From positions 1-64,000 of the forward strand of contig JACKLL010000005.1 of the NCBI GenBank assembly GCA_024235935.1: 64,000 nucleotides of DNA. Direction: 5' to 3'. Below are positions 1-8,021 of the stretch, piece after piece; positions within the stretch are counted from its first letter, which is position 1, and the number at the start of each line of letters is the position of its first letter. Both the position numbers and the translations under genes were made by a program. This stretch comes from Rhodoferax sp. GTDB lineage: Bacteria; Pseudomonadota; Gammaproteobacteria; Burkholderiales; Burkholderiaceae_C. The notes under the pieces were generated by a model. It saw only the letters and a program-made list of their open reading frames with translations. It was not told the DNA's origin and did no database searches.

Positions 1-417
1 ATCGGGCCCGGCATCGTGCGCGGCGTCGATCTGTTTGCGCAGACCCTGCGCACCTACGTCGACGGCCTGGTGGTGCAGGAGGCACAGATCGGCGAAGAGA
101 CCATCTGGGGCCCGCATTACGTGATTGCCGACATCGCGCGCCACATCACGCTGGTGCCGGGCGACGTGATCCTGATGGGAACGCCCTGCCATTCGCGATC
201 GGTCGATCCGGGCCACTATGTCGAGTGCGAGGTCACCGGCCTGGGCCGTGTCGGCGGCACCGTGGTGGCGATCGATGCCCCGCGCGCGGCGGCACTGGGT
301 GTCGGCCACCAGCCGACCGACACACCTGAAGTGCGGCGTGTGGCGCTGGGGTTTGACGAGCGCGTGCCGGAGCAGTTCAAGGCCAACCTGCGCAAGGCGA
401 AGGGAGCGCAGGCATGA
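1..417 (+). CDS. Fumarylacetoacetate hydrolase (FAH) family protein, C-terminal part
   Basis: The frame is open from the first base, so the 5' part lies outside the window and about 138 residues are visible. They fit the C-terminal half of the FAH fold (fumarylpyruvate hydrolase, fumarylacetoacetase, homoprotocatechuate isomerase/decarboxylase): the segment WGPHYVIADIARHITL runs into PGDVILMGTP, the family's usual 'PGDVI.TGTP' turn, followed by a G-rich beta segment (VECEVTGLGRVGG). Members hydrolyse or decarboxylate 2,4-dioxo or 2-oxo-enoic acids using a divalent metal; the metal ligands would be in the missing N-terminal part. The stop overlaps the next start (ATGA at 414-417), so it is translationally coupled to the ketopantoate reductase-like gene. 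Substrate cannot be told from this fragment. Confidence 0.82.
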   Translation: MGPGIVRGVDLFAQTLRTYVDGLVVQEAQIGEETIWGPHYVIADIARHITLVPGDVILMGTPCHSRSVDPGHYVECEVTGLGRVGGTVVAIDAPRAAALGVGHQPTDTPEVRRVALGFDERVPEQFKANLRKAKGAQA

Positions 418-1406
418 AGGTCTGTATCGTCGGGGCAGGGGCCATCGGCGGCTGGATCGGCGCGCGCCTGGCGGCCGCCGGTGTTGCGGTCAGTGCCATC
501 GCCCGCGGTGACACGTTGGCAGCGCTGCGTCAGCATGGCTGGCGCCTGCAGACGGCCGATGGCATGGTGCAGTCGCCGGTGGCGGCGGTCAGCGCCGACG
601 CCGCGGCACTGGGCCCGCAGGATCTGGTCATCATTGCAGTCAAGGGGCCTGCACTGGCCGCGGTGGCAAAAGGTCTGGGACCGCTGCTGGGCCCGCAGAC
701 GGTGGTGTTGCCGGCCATGAACGGCGTGCCCTGGTGGTTCTGCCAGGGACTGCCCGAATTCGCAGAGCCGCTGGCCTGCGTCGACGCAGGCGGGGCGATT
801 GCCGCGGCCATTCCCTTTGCGCGTGTGCTGGGTTGCGTCGTGCATGGCTCAACCGCCGTATCGGAGCCCGGTCTGGTGCAGCACAAGGGCGGCAATGGCC
901 TGATCGTCGGCGAGCCCCAGGGAGGCCGCTCGGAGCGGGCACAACAGGTGGCCGATGTGCTGGCCCGGGGTGGATTCACCGTGACCCATTCCGAGAACGT
1001 GCGCCAGGCGATCTGGTACAAGTTGTGGGGCAACATGACGATGAACCCGATCAGTGCGATCACCGGTGCGACGGTCGACTGCATTCTGGGCGACCCACTG
1101 GTGCGCGCGTTCTGCGCGCAGGCCATGGTCGAGGCGCAGGTCATCGGTGCGCGTATCGGTTGTGCGATTGACGAAACCCCCGAGGCCCGTAACGCCATCA
1201 CGGCCAAGCTGGGGGCCTTCAAGACCTCGATGCTGCAGGATGCGCAGGCGGGCCGGCCACTGGAACTGGATGCCATCGTCGGCGCCGTGCACGAGATTGG
1301 CGGGCGCCTGGGTCTGCCCACGCCCAGTATCGCCGCCGTCCTCGGGCTGACCCGACTGATGGCGCGCGTACACGGTCTATATCCGGATTCGGCCACCGCC
1401 GCGTGA
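414..1406 (+). CDS. 2-dehydropantoate 2-reductase (ketopantoate reductase) family oxidoreductase
   Basis: The 330-residue protein has the ApbA/PanE architecture. The N-terminal Rossmann motif GAGAIG is at residues 7-12, the conserved lysine of the VKGPAL segment is at about 77, and the C-terminal helical domain carries YKLWGNMTMNP at about 202-212, with the catalytic lysine (about 203) and conserved asparagine (about 207). These are the residues expected for NADPH-dependent reduction of a 2-keto acid. True PanE makes pantoate for CoA synthesis, but Burkholderiales have many paralogues inside catabolic operons. Its coupling to an FAH-family gene (4-nt overlap) and to a B3/B4-domain gene suggests a catabolic or accessory role rather than housekeeping. 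The exact substrate is unknown. Confidence 0.85.
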   Translation: MKVCIVGAGAIGGWIGARLAAAGVAVSAIARGDTLAALRQHGWRLQTADGMVQSPVAAVSADAAALGPQDLVIIAVKGPALAAVAKGLGPLLGPQTVVLPAMNGVPWWFCQGLPEFAEPLACVDAGGAIAAAIPFARVLGCVVHGSTAVSEPGLVQHKGGNGLIVGEPQGGRSERAQQVADVLARGGFTVTHSENVRQAIWYKLWGNMTMNPISAITGATVDCILGDPLVRAFCAQAMVEAQVIGARIGCAIDETPEARNAITAKLGAFKTSMLQDAQAGRPLELDAIVGAVHEIGGRLGLPTPSIAAVLGLTRLMARVHGLYPDSATAA

Positions 1407-2146
1407 TGGCAGAGTCGCTGGGTATCGCGCAAAGCGGGCGTGTCGAGGGATTGCGCTACCGCATAGCGCCCGAGGTTTTTGCGGCCCATCCCGGGTACTG
1501 CCGCGGTGTCGTGGTGTTCGAGCAGCTCGACAACCGGAGCGATGCAGCCACACTGGCGCCGCTGCTGCGCGATGCCGAAGCGCAGGTGCGCGATACCGTC
1601 AAAGGTAATGTGGCCGAGCACCCGCGCATCGCCGCCTGGCGCGATGCCTACCGCCGTTTCGGTGCCAAGCCGTCGGAGCACCGCAGTTCGATCGAGGCCA
1701 TGGTGCGACGGGTGGTGCAAGCGGGCGTGCTGCCATCGATCAACCCGCTGGTCGATATCGGCAATATCGTGTCCTTGCGCCATCTGCTGCCGGCCGGCGT
1801 ACATCCCCTGGGCCCGACTGCGGTGGCGCTGGCCTTGCGTCCGTCGCAGCCATCGGACCGTTTTCAGCCGCCGGACGACAAGCCTGCCGAGACCATGCCG
1901 AACGGCGAGTTCGTGTTTGCGGACGGCCCCACGGTGCTGACCCGGCGCTGGACCTGGCGCCAGGCCCGGGGCACCCAGACCCATGGTGATGCGACGCGGG
2001 TGTTCTTCAACCTGGATGGCCTGCCGCCGGCCAGTGCGCATGCGGTGCGGGCGGCGATGCAGGACGTGGTGACGCTGGTGCAGAACCACTGCGGTGGCGT
2101 CCTGCTCGCGTCGTCCGTGCTGGACGCCGAAGCGCGGGAACTGTAG
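1403..2146 (+). CDS. Stand-alone B3/B4 (tRNA-editing-like) domain protein
   Basis: The 247-residue protein resembles the B3/B4 domain of the phenylalanyl-tRNA synthetase beta chain, without any synthetase or anticodon-binding parts. Key segments are WRDAYRRFGAKPSEHRSS and the strand-turn region INPLVDIGNIVSLRHLLPAG, both typical of free-standing B3/B4 proteins. In PheRS this fold houses tRNA-editing activity; for the stand-alone family the substrate is not settled. Two in-frame starts are possible: GTG at 1403, overlapping the upstream stop as GTGA, and ATG at 1406, overlapping by one base. Either keeps it tightly coupled to the reductase gene. Confident as a family assignment; function unknown. 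Confidence 0.78.
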   Translation: MMAESLGIAQSGRVEGLRYRIAPEVFAAHPGYCRGVVVFEQLDNRSDAATLAPLLRDAEAQVRDTVKGNVAEHPRIAAWRDAYRRFGAKPSEHRSSIEAMVRRVVQAGVLPSINPLVDIGNIVSLRHLLPAGVHPLGPTAVALALRPSQPSDRFQPPDDKPAETMPNGEFVFADGPTVLTRRWTWRQARGTQTHGDATRVFFNLDGLPPASAHAVRAAMQDVVTLVQNHCGGVLLASSVLDAEAREL

Positions 2147-2180
2147 CCGCCCACCGGATACCGGACGTGCGGCGGTGCGG

Positions 2181-4793
2181 CTACCCCCGCCAGGCTTGCG
2201 TGGCCAGCGACTGGCGCGCCGCGTCGGCAATGCTTTGGGCATCCACCTGAAAAAATGCGCGCAGTACCGAGCGCGTGTCGCTGCGGCCGAACCCGTCCGT
2301 GCCCAGCGTGCGATAGCTGCGCGTGCCCGGTATCAAGGCCCGCACGCTCTCCGGTACCGCACGCACATAGTCGGTCGCGGCGATGACCGGTCCCTGGCAG
2401 TCCGCCAGCAGATGCACCAGGTGGCCGTCGGGCCGTGCCATGCCATCGCGCGCCAGTTCGCTCCAGCTCGTGACGCTGATCACATCGGCGCCGATGCCTT
2501 GCTCGGCCAGCAGTGACGCTGCCTTCACCACCTCGGTCAGAATGGCGCCGGAACCCATCAGCGTCACACGTTGTGCCGCCTGCGCCGGCGCGCGGGCGAA
2601 GCGGTAGGCACCGCGCAGTACGCCATCCGCTGCGCCTTCGGGAAGGCTGGGCTGGGCGTAGTTCTCGTTCATCAGCGTGATGTAGTAGAAGACATCGCGC
2701 TGCTCGACCAGCATCTCGCGCATGCCGGCGTCCAGGATCACCGCCAGCTCGCCGGCAAACGCCGGGTCCCAGGCCTTGCAGTTGGGAATGGTGGCGGCCA
2801 CCAGGTGGCTGCTGCCGTCCTGGTGCTGCAGGCCTTCGCCGGCCAGCGTGGTGCGGCCAGACGTGGCGCCGAGCAGGAAGCCGCGGGCGCGCTGGTCGGC
2901 AGCGGCCCAGATCGCATCGCCGACGCGCTGAAAGCCGAACATCGCGTAGTAGATGTACATCGGCAGCATGGCAAGCCCGTGCACGCTGTAGCTGGTGGCG
3001 GCGGCGGTCCAGCTGGCGATGGCGCCAGCCTCGCTGATGCCTTCTTCCAGGATCTGCCCGTCCATGGCTTCGCGGTAGCTGAGCACCGAGCCGATGTCCT
3101 CCGGCGCATATTGCTGGCCGACACTGCTGTAGATGCCGACCTGCTTGAACAGATTGGCCATGCCGAAGGTGCGGGCCTCGTCGGCAACGATGGGCACGAT
3201 GCGCGGACCCAGCGCCGGGTCCTTGAGCAGGTTGCCGAGCATGCGCACGAAGCCCATCGTCGTGCTCATCTGCTTGCCACCGGCCGCAAGGGCGAAGGCT
3301 GCGTATGCCTGCACAGGCGGCACCGGCACCTTGTCGCAGGTGGTCTCGCGCCGCGGCATGGAGCCGCCCAGCGCGGCGCGGTGCGCGTGCAGGTACTGCA
3401 TCTCGGGACTGTCGTCGGCCGGCTTCACGAAGGCCAGGTCCCGCGCCTGTTCGTCGCTGAGCGGCAGCTGGAAGCGGTTGCGAAATCCGATCAGGTCAGC
3501 CGCATCGAGCTTCTTCTGGCTGTGCGTCGTCATCCGGCCTTGGCCGGCCGTGCCCATGCCATAGCCCTTCTTGGTGTGGGCCAGGATCACGGTCGGCTGG
3601 CCCCGGTGTGCCGCAGCGGCGGCATAGGCCGCATGGATCTTCACCAGGTCGTGGCCACCGCGTTTGAGCCGGTCGATCTGCTCGTCGCTCAAGCCCATGG
3701 CCAGCCGGCTGAGCTGCGGATTCTGGCCAAAGAAATGCTCGCGGTTGTAGCGCCCGTCCTTGGCCGCGAAGGTCTGCATCTGCCCGTCCACCGTGCCGGC
3801 CAGTGCCCGTGCCAGCGCACCGTCGGCGTCGCGCGCAAACAGGCCGTCCCAGTCGCTGCCCCAGACCAGCTTGATGACGTTCCAGCCGGCTCCTGAAAAC
3901 AGCCGCTCGAGCTCGTCGATGATGCGGCCATTGCCGCGCACCGGGCCGTCGAGCCGCTGCAGATTGCAGTTCACGACCCAGACCAGGTTGTCCAGCTTCT
4001 CCCGCGCGGCCAGCGTCAGCGCACTCATGCTCTCCGGCTCGTCCATCTCGCCGTCGCCGAACACGCCCCACACCTTGCGTCCCTCGCAGTTCAGCAATTG
4101 CCGGTGCGTCAGGTAGCGCATGAAGCGCGCGTGGTAGATCGCGCTGATCGGGCCTATGCCCATCGAACCGGTCGGAAACTGCCAGAAGTCGGGCATCATC
4201 CACGGATGCGGATAGCTGCTCAGCCCGCGGGCGCCCGCAGCGGTCGCGGAGATCTCCTGCCGGTAGTGCATCAAGTCGGCCTCGCTCAGCCGTCCTTCGA
4301 GAAAGGCGCGGGCGTAGACGCCCGGCGCACTGTGCGGCTGGAAGAACACCAGGTCGCCACCGTGCTGCGCGCTGCGGGCATGGAAGAAGTGGTTGAATCC
4401 GGTCTCGAACAGATCCGCCGCGCTGGCGTAGCTCGCGACATGGCCGCCGAGTTCGCCATAGGCCTGGTTGGCACGCACCACCATGGCCAGCGCATTCCAG
4501 CGAATCAGCGAGCCGAGCCGCTCCTCGATGGCGAGGTCGCCCGGAAACAGCGGCTGGTCCTGTAGGGCCACGGTGTTGACATAGGGCGTGTTCAGATCGG
4601 GTTGCCAGCCGATGGCATGGACACGGGCCAGCCGGGCGAGTTCGTCCAGGATCTGGCGTGCGCGTTCGGGACCGTCGGCGGCGACCAGCGACAAAAAGGC
4701 TTCGCGCCATTCGGCGGTTTCCGCGGCCTGGGGGTCGGGGGCTTGAAAAGGGAGAGCGATCGCATTCATGGTGCGTTCTACTTTATGCTTCAT
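2181..4793 (-). CDS. aceE: Pyruvate dehydrogenase E1 component, homodimeric type (aceE/mdeB-like)
   Basis: The 870-residue protein is close in size to E. coli AceE (887). It carries the thiamine diphosphate motif beginning GDGEMDEPE at about 246 and closing with NCN at about 275-277, and conserved AceE blocks such as YPHPWMMPDFWQFPTGSMG. It should decarboxylate a 2-oxo acid and pass the acyl group to a lipoyl E2. No E2 (aceF) or E3 gene lies beside it, unlike the housekeeping pdh operon. It is divergent from an Lrp/AsnC regulator, the arrangement known for mdeB/mdeR of Pseudomonas putida, whose E1 homologue is linked to 2-oxobutyrate from methionine. The true start may be 4793 (SD-like GGGAGG very close) or the second ATG at 4769. 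Confidence 0.9.
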   Translation of the reverse strand: MKHKVERTMNAIALPFQAPDPQAAETAEWREAFLSLVAADGPERARQILDELARLARVHAIGWQPDLNTPYVNTVALQDQPLFPGDLAIEERLGSLIRWNALAMVVRANQAYGELGGHVASYASAADLFETGFNHFFHARSAQHGGDLVFFQPHSAPGVYARAFLEGRLSEADLMHYRQEISATAAGARGLSSYPHPWMMPDFWQFPTGSMGIGPISAIYHARFMRYLTHRQLLNCEGRKVWGVFGDGEMDEPESMSALTLAAREKLDNLVWVVNCNLQRLDGPVRGNGRIIDELERLFSGAGWNVIKLVWGSDWDGLFARDADGALARALAGTVDGQMQTFAAKDGRYNREHFFGQNPQLSRLAMGLSDEQIDRLKRGGHDLVKIHAAYAAAAAHRGQPTVILAHTKKGYGMGTAGQGRMTTHSQKKLDAADLIGFRNRFQLPLSDEQARDLAFVKPADDSPEMQYLHAHRAALGGSMPRRETTCDKVPVPPVQAYAAFALAAGGKQMSTTMGFVRMLGNLLKDPALGPRIVPIVADEARTFGMANLFKQVGIYSSVGQQYAPEDIGSVLSYREAMDGQILEEGISEAGAIASWTAAATSYSVHGLAMLPMYIYYAMFGFQRVGDAIWAAADQRARGFLLGATSGRTTLAGEGLQHQDGSSHLVAATIPNCKAWDPAFAGELAVILDAGMREMLVEQRDVFYYITLMNENYAQPSLPEGAADGVLRGAYRFARAPAQAAQRVTLMGSGAILTEVVKAASLLAEQGIGADVISVTSWSELARDGMARPDGHLVHLLADCQGPVIAATDYVRAVPESVRALIPGTRSYRTLGTDGFGRSDTRSVLRAFFQVDAQSIADAARQSLATQAWRG

Positions 4794-4850
4794 GCCTCCC
4801 TATGTGCTGCTGATATATCGTGTTGTTTAGCTTGGATTCGGCAGAAAATG

Positions 4851-4865
4851 CTGCAAATTTTGCTG
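4851..4865. promoter_or_regulatory. Lrp/AsnC-type operator in the aceE-lrp divergent promoter
   Basis: CTGCAAATTTTGCTG matches the E. coli Lrp consensus YAGHAWATTWTDCTR at 14 of 15 positions; only position 2 differs. A weaker overlapping copy (CGGCAGAAAATGCTG, 4839-4853) precedes it. Both lie in the 82-bp gap between aceE and the regulator, just upstream of the regulator's start, so they could mediate autoregulation and control of aceE. Binding is inferred. Confidence 0.6.
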
Positions 4866-4875
4866 AAAGACTCCC

Positions 4876-5346
4876 ATGAAGCTTGACCGAAGCGATTTGC
4901 GCATCCTCGACGAACTGCAGCGCGACGGATCGCTGACCAACGCCGAACTGGCCCGCCGCATCGGCCTGTCGCCGTCGCCGTGTCTGGCCCGGGTCAAACT
5001 GCTGGAGCAGTCTGGCGTGGTCCAGCGCTACGTGGCGCTGGCCAGCGCCGCAGCGCTCGGGCTGGGCCTGACGGTGTTCATCTCGATCAGCCTGAAGACC
5101 CAGAACAAGGCCACGCTGGCGGAGTTCGAAGCCGAGATCGCGCGCCACGACGAAGTCATGGAGTGCTATCTGATGACCGGCGACAGCGACTATCTGCTGC
5201 GCGTGGCCGTCACCGACATGGCGGCGCTCGAGCGCTTCATCCTCGAACAGTTGTCACCCATCCCCGGTGTCGAGAAAATCCGCTCCAGTTTTGCGCTCAA
5301 GCAAGTGCGCTACAAGACGGCCTTGCCGCTGGGGCATCTGGCGTAG
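4876..5346 (+). CDS. Lrp/AsnC family transcriptional regulator
   Basis: The 156-residue protein is full length for the family. An N-terminal winged helix-turn-helix (LDELQRDGSLTNAELARRIG, about residues 9-28, with recognition segment SPSPCLARVKLLE) precedes a RAM ligand-binding domain with the usual YLMTGDSDYLLRV and FALKQVRYKTALPL segments. Such regulators bind amino acids and act on the neighbouring gene and on themselves. The divergent aceE-type E1 and the Lrp-like box between the genes indicate that aceE is the likely target, as with mdeR/mdeB. The effector amino acid is not visible from sequence. Confidence 0.9.
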   Translation: MKLDRSDLRILDELQRDGSLTNAELARRIGLSPSPCLARVKLLEQSGVVQRYVALASAAALGLGLTVFISISLKTQNKATLAEFEAEIARHDEVMECYLMTGDSDYLLRVAVTDMAALERFILEQLSPIPGVEKIRSSFALKQVRYKTALPLGHLA

Positions 5347-5397
5347 ACCCGTTGTTGAGCCGGCGTTCTGCAACCGGCAGTACGGTCGCGGTGCTTG

Positions 5398-6258
5398 TCA
5401 CTGGCCATTCCAGGCGGCCATGTTGACGCTACCCATCAGGCCATTGGACAAGCCGCCGTCGACCAACAGGTCGATGCCCGTGACGTATCCTGCGTCGGGT
5501 CCGACCAGGAACGCCAGCGCGTTGGCCATGTCCTCGGCCTGGGCAACCCGGCGCAAAGGAATCCGCGCTTCGCGCTGGGCGCGGGCTTGCGGCGCCGCAT
5601 AGACACCGGCGGTTCCTGGGGTTTCGGTCAGTCCGGGAGACAAGGCATTGACCCGAATGCCATCCGGTCCCCACTCGAGGGCCAATTGCCTTGCCAACAT
5701 GATGGCGGCCGCCTTGCTGGGGCTGTAGGCCGCAAGCGGCGCGGTTGCGTTGCTGCCAGAGATCGAGGTCGTGATCACCATTGATCCGCCAGCCGCCTTG
5801 AGCAATGGATGTGCGGCGCGACCCAGCAGCCAGGCTGCGCGCACATGGACTGCGAAGATGCGGTCCCAGTCCGCGAGCTCCGCCTGCAGCAGCGGCGACG
5901 GAATGGCAAAACCGGCATTGCTGACCAGTGCATCCAGACCACCGAATTCGCATGCCGCATCGGCCAGCAATTGCGGCACCGCCGGGTCAGCCAGGTCGAC
6001 CGCCATCGCCCGGATGTCGGCGCCATCGGCCCGCAGTTCGGCCGCGACTGCGTCCAGATCTTGCGCATGCAGGTCGGCCAGGACCATGCGCGCCGGCGCG
6101 CCGTGGCGGTTGATCGAGTCCCGCGCCAGGCGCAGTGCCATGGCCTTGCCGATGCCGCGTGCAGCGCCGGTCAGCAGGATGCGCATGCCGCAGCCCGCGG
6201 TGGGGGGCTGCTGGCCTGCCGCAATCCCTCCAGGCTGTTGCTTGCCTGGCTTGTTCAC
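5398..6258 (-). CDS. SDR family NAD(P)-dependent oxidoreductase (last gene of the 13-gene operon)
   Basis: A classical short-chain dehydrogenase of 286 residues. The cofactor motif TGAARGIG is at about 30-37, SNAG at about 113-116, the catalytic serine at about 165 and YSPSK at about 178-182. The start is a GTG at 6258-6256 that overlaps the upstream SDR stop (GTGA). This gives an unusual 24-residue N-terminal extension before the Rossmann fold, and an internal ATG directly before RILLTGA could be the real start. As the distal gene of the large catabolic operon it probably oxidises an alcohol or hydroxyacyl intermediate of the same pathway. Substrate unknown. Confidence 0.87.
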   Translation of the reverse strand: MNKPGKQQPGGIAAGQQPPTAGCGMRILLTGAARGIGKAMALRLARDSINRHGAPARMVLADLHAQDLDAVAAELRADGADIRAMAVDLADPAVPQLLADAACEFGGLDALVSNAGFAIPSPLLQAELADWDRIFAVHVRAAWLLGRAAHPLLKAAGGSMVITTSISGSNATAPLAAYSPSKAAAIMLARQLALEWGPDGIRVNALSPGLTETPGTAGVYAAPQARAQREARIPLRRVAQAEDMANALAFLVGPDAGYVTGIDLLVDGGLSNGLMGSVNMAAWNGQ

Positions 6259-7028
6259 GTCGCCAGCATCCCGCCATCGACAGGCACGGTGACGCCCGTG
6301 ATGTAGCTGGCCATGTCGGATGCGAGGAATACCGCAGGCTGCGCGATTTCGTCAGGCTGGCCCATGCGGCCCAAAGGCGTGCGTGCCATGAACGCCTGAA
6401 GCCGAGCCGGATCATCGCGGGTAGCGGCCGTCATGGGGGTTTCAATCACCCCAGGGGCAATGGCGTTCACACGAATGCCATCCTTGGCGAGGTCGACCGC
6501 CATGGACTGGGTCATCATCTTGACGGCGCCCTTGGAGCCGGAGTAGCCCAGGCAGTTGCGCTGTGCGATGAAGGCGGCTGCCGACGCGATGTTGATGACG
6601 CAACCGCGACTCTTGCGCAGCGCGGGCAGGCAGGCATGCAGGATATTGAAGCCGCCCATCACGTTGACGTCGAAAACACGGCGCATGTTGTCATGTGCCT
6701 GCGGGCTGTCCACGCCTTCGCGAATCAGGATACCGGCGTTGTTGACCAGGATGTCGACCGCACCGATGTCGGCGTCGATCTTCTGCGCCAGCGCCTTGCA
6801 TGCACCCGCGTCGGTGATGTCCAGCGCGAAGGCCCAGGCCTGACCGCCCTGCGCCTGCACCTGTGCTGCCGTGGCGGCACATTCGGTGTCCGTGAGGTCG
6901 ACCAGAATCACCCGGCTGCCGGCCTGGGCATAGGCCAGGGCGATGGCGCGGCCGATGCCGGCGCGCGCGCCGGTGATCAGGGCCAGGCGGCCTTGCAGTG
7001 GGCGTTGAGGGCTCTTGTCTGTTTGCAT
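6255..7028 (-). CDS. SDR family NAD(P)-dependent oxidoreductase
   Basis: The 257-residue classical SDR has TGARAGIGRAIA at about 19-30, NNAG at 96-99, catalytic Ser149 and YSGSK with Tyr162/Lys166. D44 after the second strand (ILVDL) favours NAD over NADP. A good Shine-Dalgarno (GGAG, 10 nt upstream) supports the ATG at 7028. It follows livM by 21 nt and is coupled to the next SDR by a 4-nt overlap, so it belongs to the same transcript. A role in oxidising a hydroxyl group of the imported substrate or a hydroxyacyl-CoA is plausible. Confidence 0.9.
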   Translation of the reverse strand: MQTDKSPQRPLQGRLALITGARAGIGRAIALAYAQAGSRVILVDLTDTECAATAAQVQAQGGQAWAFALDITDAGACKALAQKIDADIGAVDILVNNAGILIREGVDSPQAHDNMRRVFDVNVMGGFNILHACLPALRKSRGCVINIASAAAFIAQRNCLGYSGSKGAVKMMTQSMAVDLAKDGIRVNAIAPGVIETPMTAATRDDPARLQAFMARTPLGRMGQPDEIAQPAVFLASDMASYITGVTVPVDGGMLAT

Positions 7029-7049
7029 GTGTGTCTCCGTCAGTGCTTG

Positions 7050-8009
7050 TCAGGGGGCCGGGCGCTGCTGGCGTCGGGCGACCAAGGCGTTGATCTCGCC
7101 TACGATGCCGCGCCTGAACAGCAGCACTACCAGCACAAACACAACACCTTGCAGGATCAGCAGCGATTCGGCGAATGCGGACAGGCTGTTCTGCATGGTC
7201 ACGACCACGATGGCGCCCACCACAGGTCCCAGCATCGTCTGCAGGCCGCCGACGATACCCATCAGCAGCGCTTCGCCCGAGGTCGTCCAGCTCACGTCGG
7301 TGAGTGTCGCGATCTGGAATACCAGCACCTTGAGTCCGCCGGCCAGGCCAGCCAGGGCTGCCGACAATGTAAACGCGAGCAGCTTGTAGCGGTTGACGCG
7401 GTAGCCCAGCGAAATGGCGCGTGGCTCGTTGTCGCGGATGGCGACCAGAACCTGGCCGAACGGCGAATGCACGATACGCCAGATGAACCAGAACGCGGCG
7501 ACCACGGCGGTAGCGATGACGTAATACAGCGTCATGTCATCCGACAGGTCCAGCAGGCCGAACAGGTCGCCGCGCGGCACATTCTGTATGCCGTCTTCAC
7601 CTCCCGTGAAGGGAGAACGCAGCGCCACGAAGTACACCAGCTGGGCACAGGCCAGCGTGATCATCGAAAACGCGATGCCGGCGCGCCGGATCGCCAGCAG
7701 CCCGGTGCTCGCGCCGAGCAGTGCCGCGATGGCGACGCCAAACCCAACACCCAGGGCAGGGCCCCAGTTCCATGCGGTCATGGCATGGGCTGTCGCGTAG
7801 GCGGCGGAGCCGAAGAACATGGCGTGCCCGAACGACAGCAGTCCGACATATCCGACCATGAGATTCAACGAGCCCGCGAGCAGTGCGAAACATAGCAGCT
7901 TCATCATGAACGCCGGATAGGCCAGCCAGGGCGCCGCGAGCAAGGCACATGCGCCGAGCGCCAGCAACACGACCGTCTGGCGGGAGGAAATCAATGCGTG
8001 GTGTGTCAT
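7050..8009 (-). CDS. livM: Branched-chain amino acid-type ABC transporter permease LivM
   Basis: The 319-residue hydrophobic protein has about eight or more membrane spans and typical LivM segments (LNLMVGYVGLLSFGHAMFFG near residue 46, GLKVLVFQIATLTDVSWTTSGE near 240). With LivH it forms the membrane channel for a substrate delivered by the periplasmic protein encoded at 12453-13694. Liv-type importers also take up aromatic and alicyclic acids in Burkholderiales. Its position between CoA-ligase, dehydrogenase and lactonase genes suggests such a catabolic substrate rather than leucine. Confidence 0.93.
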   Translation of the reverse strand: MTHHALISSRQTVVLLALGACALLAAPWLAYPAFMMKLLCFALLAGSLNLMVGYVGLLSFGHAMFFGSAAYATAHAMTAWNWGPALGVGFGVAIAALLGASTGLLAIRRAGIAFSMITLACAQLVYFVALRSPFTGGEDGIQNVPRGDLFGLLDLSDDMTLYYVIATAVVAAFWFIWRIVHSPFGQVLVAIRDNEPRAISLGYRVNRYKLLAFTLSAALAGLAGGLKVLVFQIATLTDVSWTTSGEALLMGIVGGLQTMLGPVVGAIVVVTMQNSLSAFAESLLILQGVVFVLVVLLFRRGIVGEINALVARRQQRPAP

Positions 8010-8021
8010 GGAAAGGGATTT

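Noticed and set aside
530..2242. 570-residue minus-strand open frame opposite the reductase and B3/B4 genes
   Set aside because: It overlaps two well-supported coding genes on the other strand, has shadow-like Arg/His-rich composition and matches no family I recognise.
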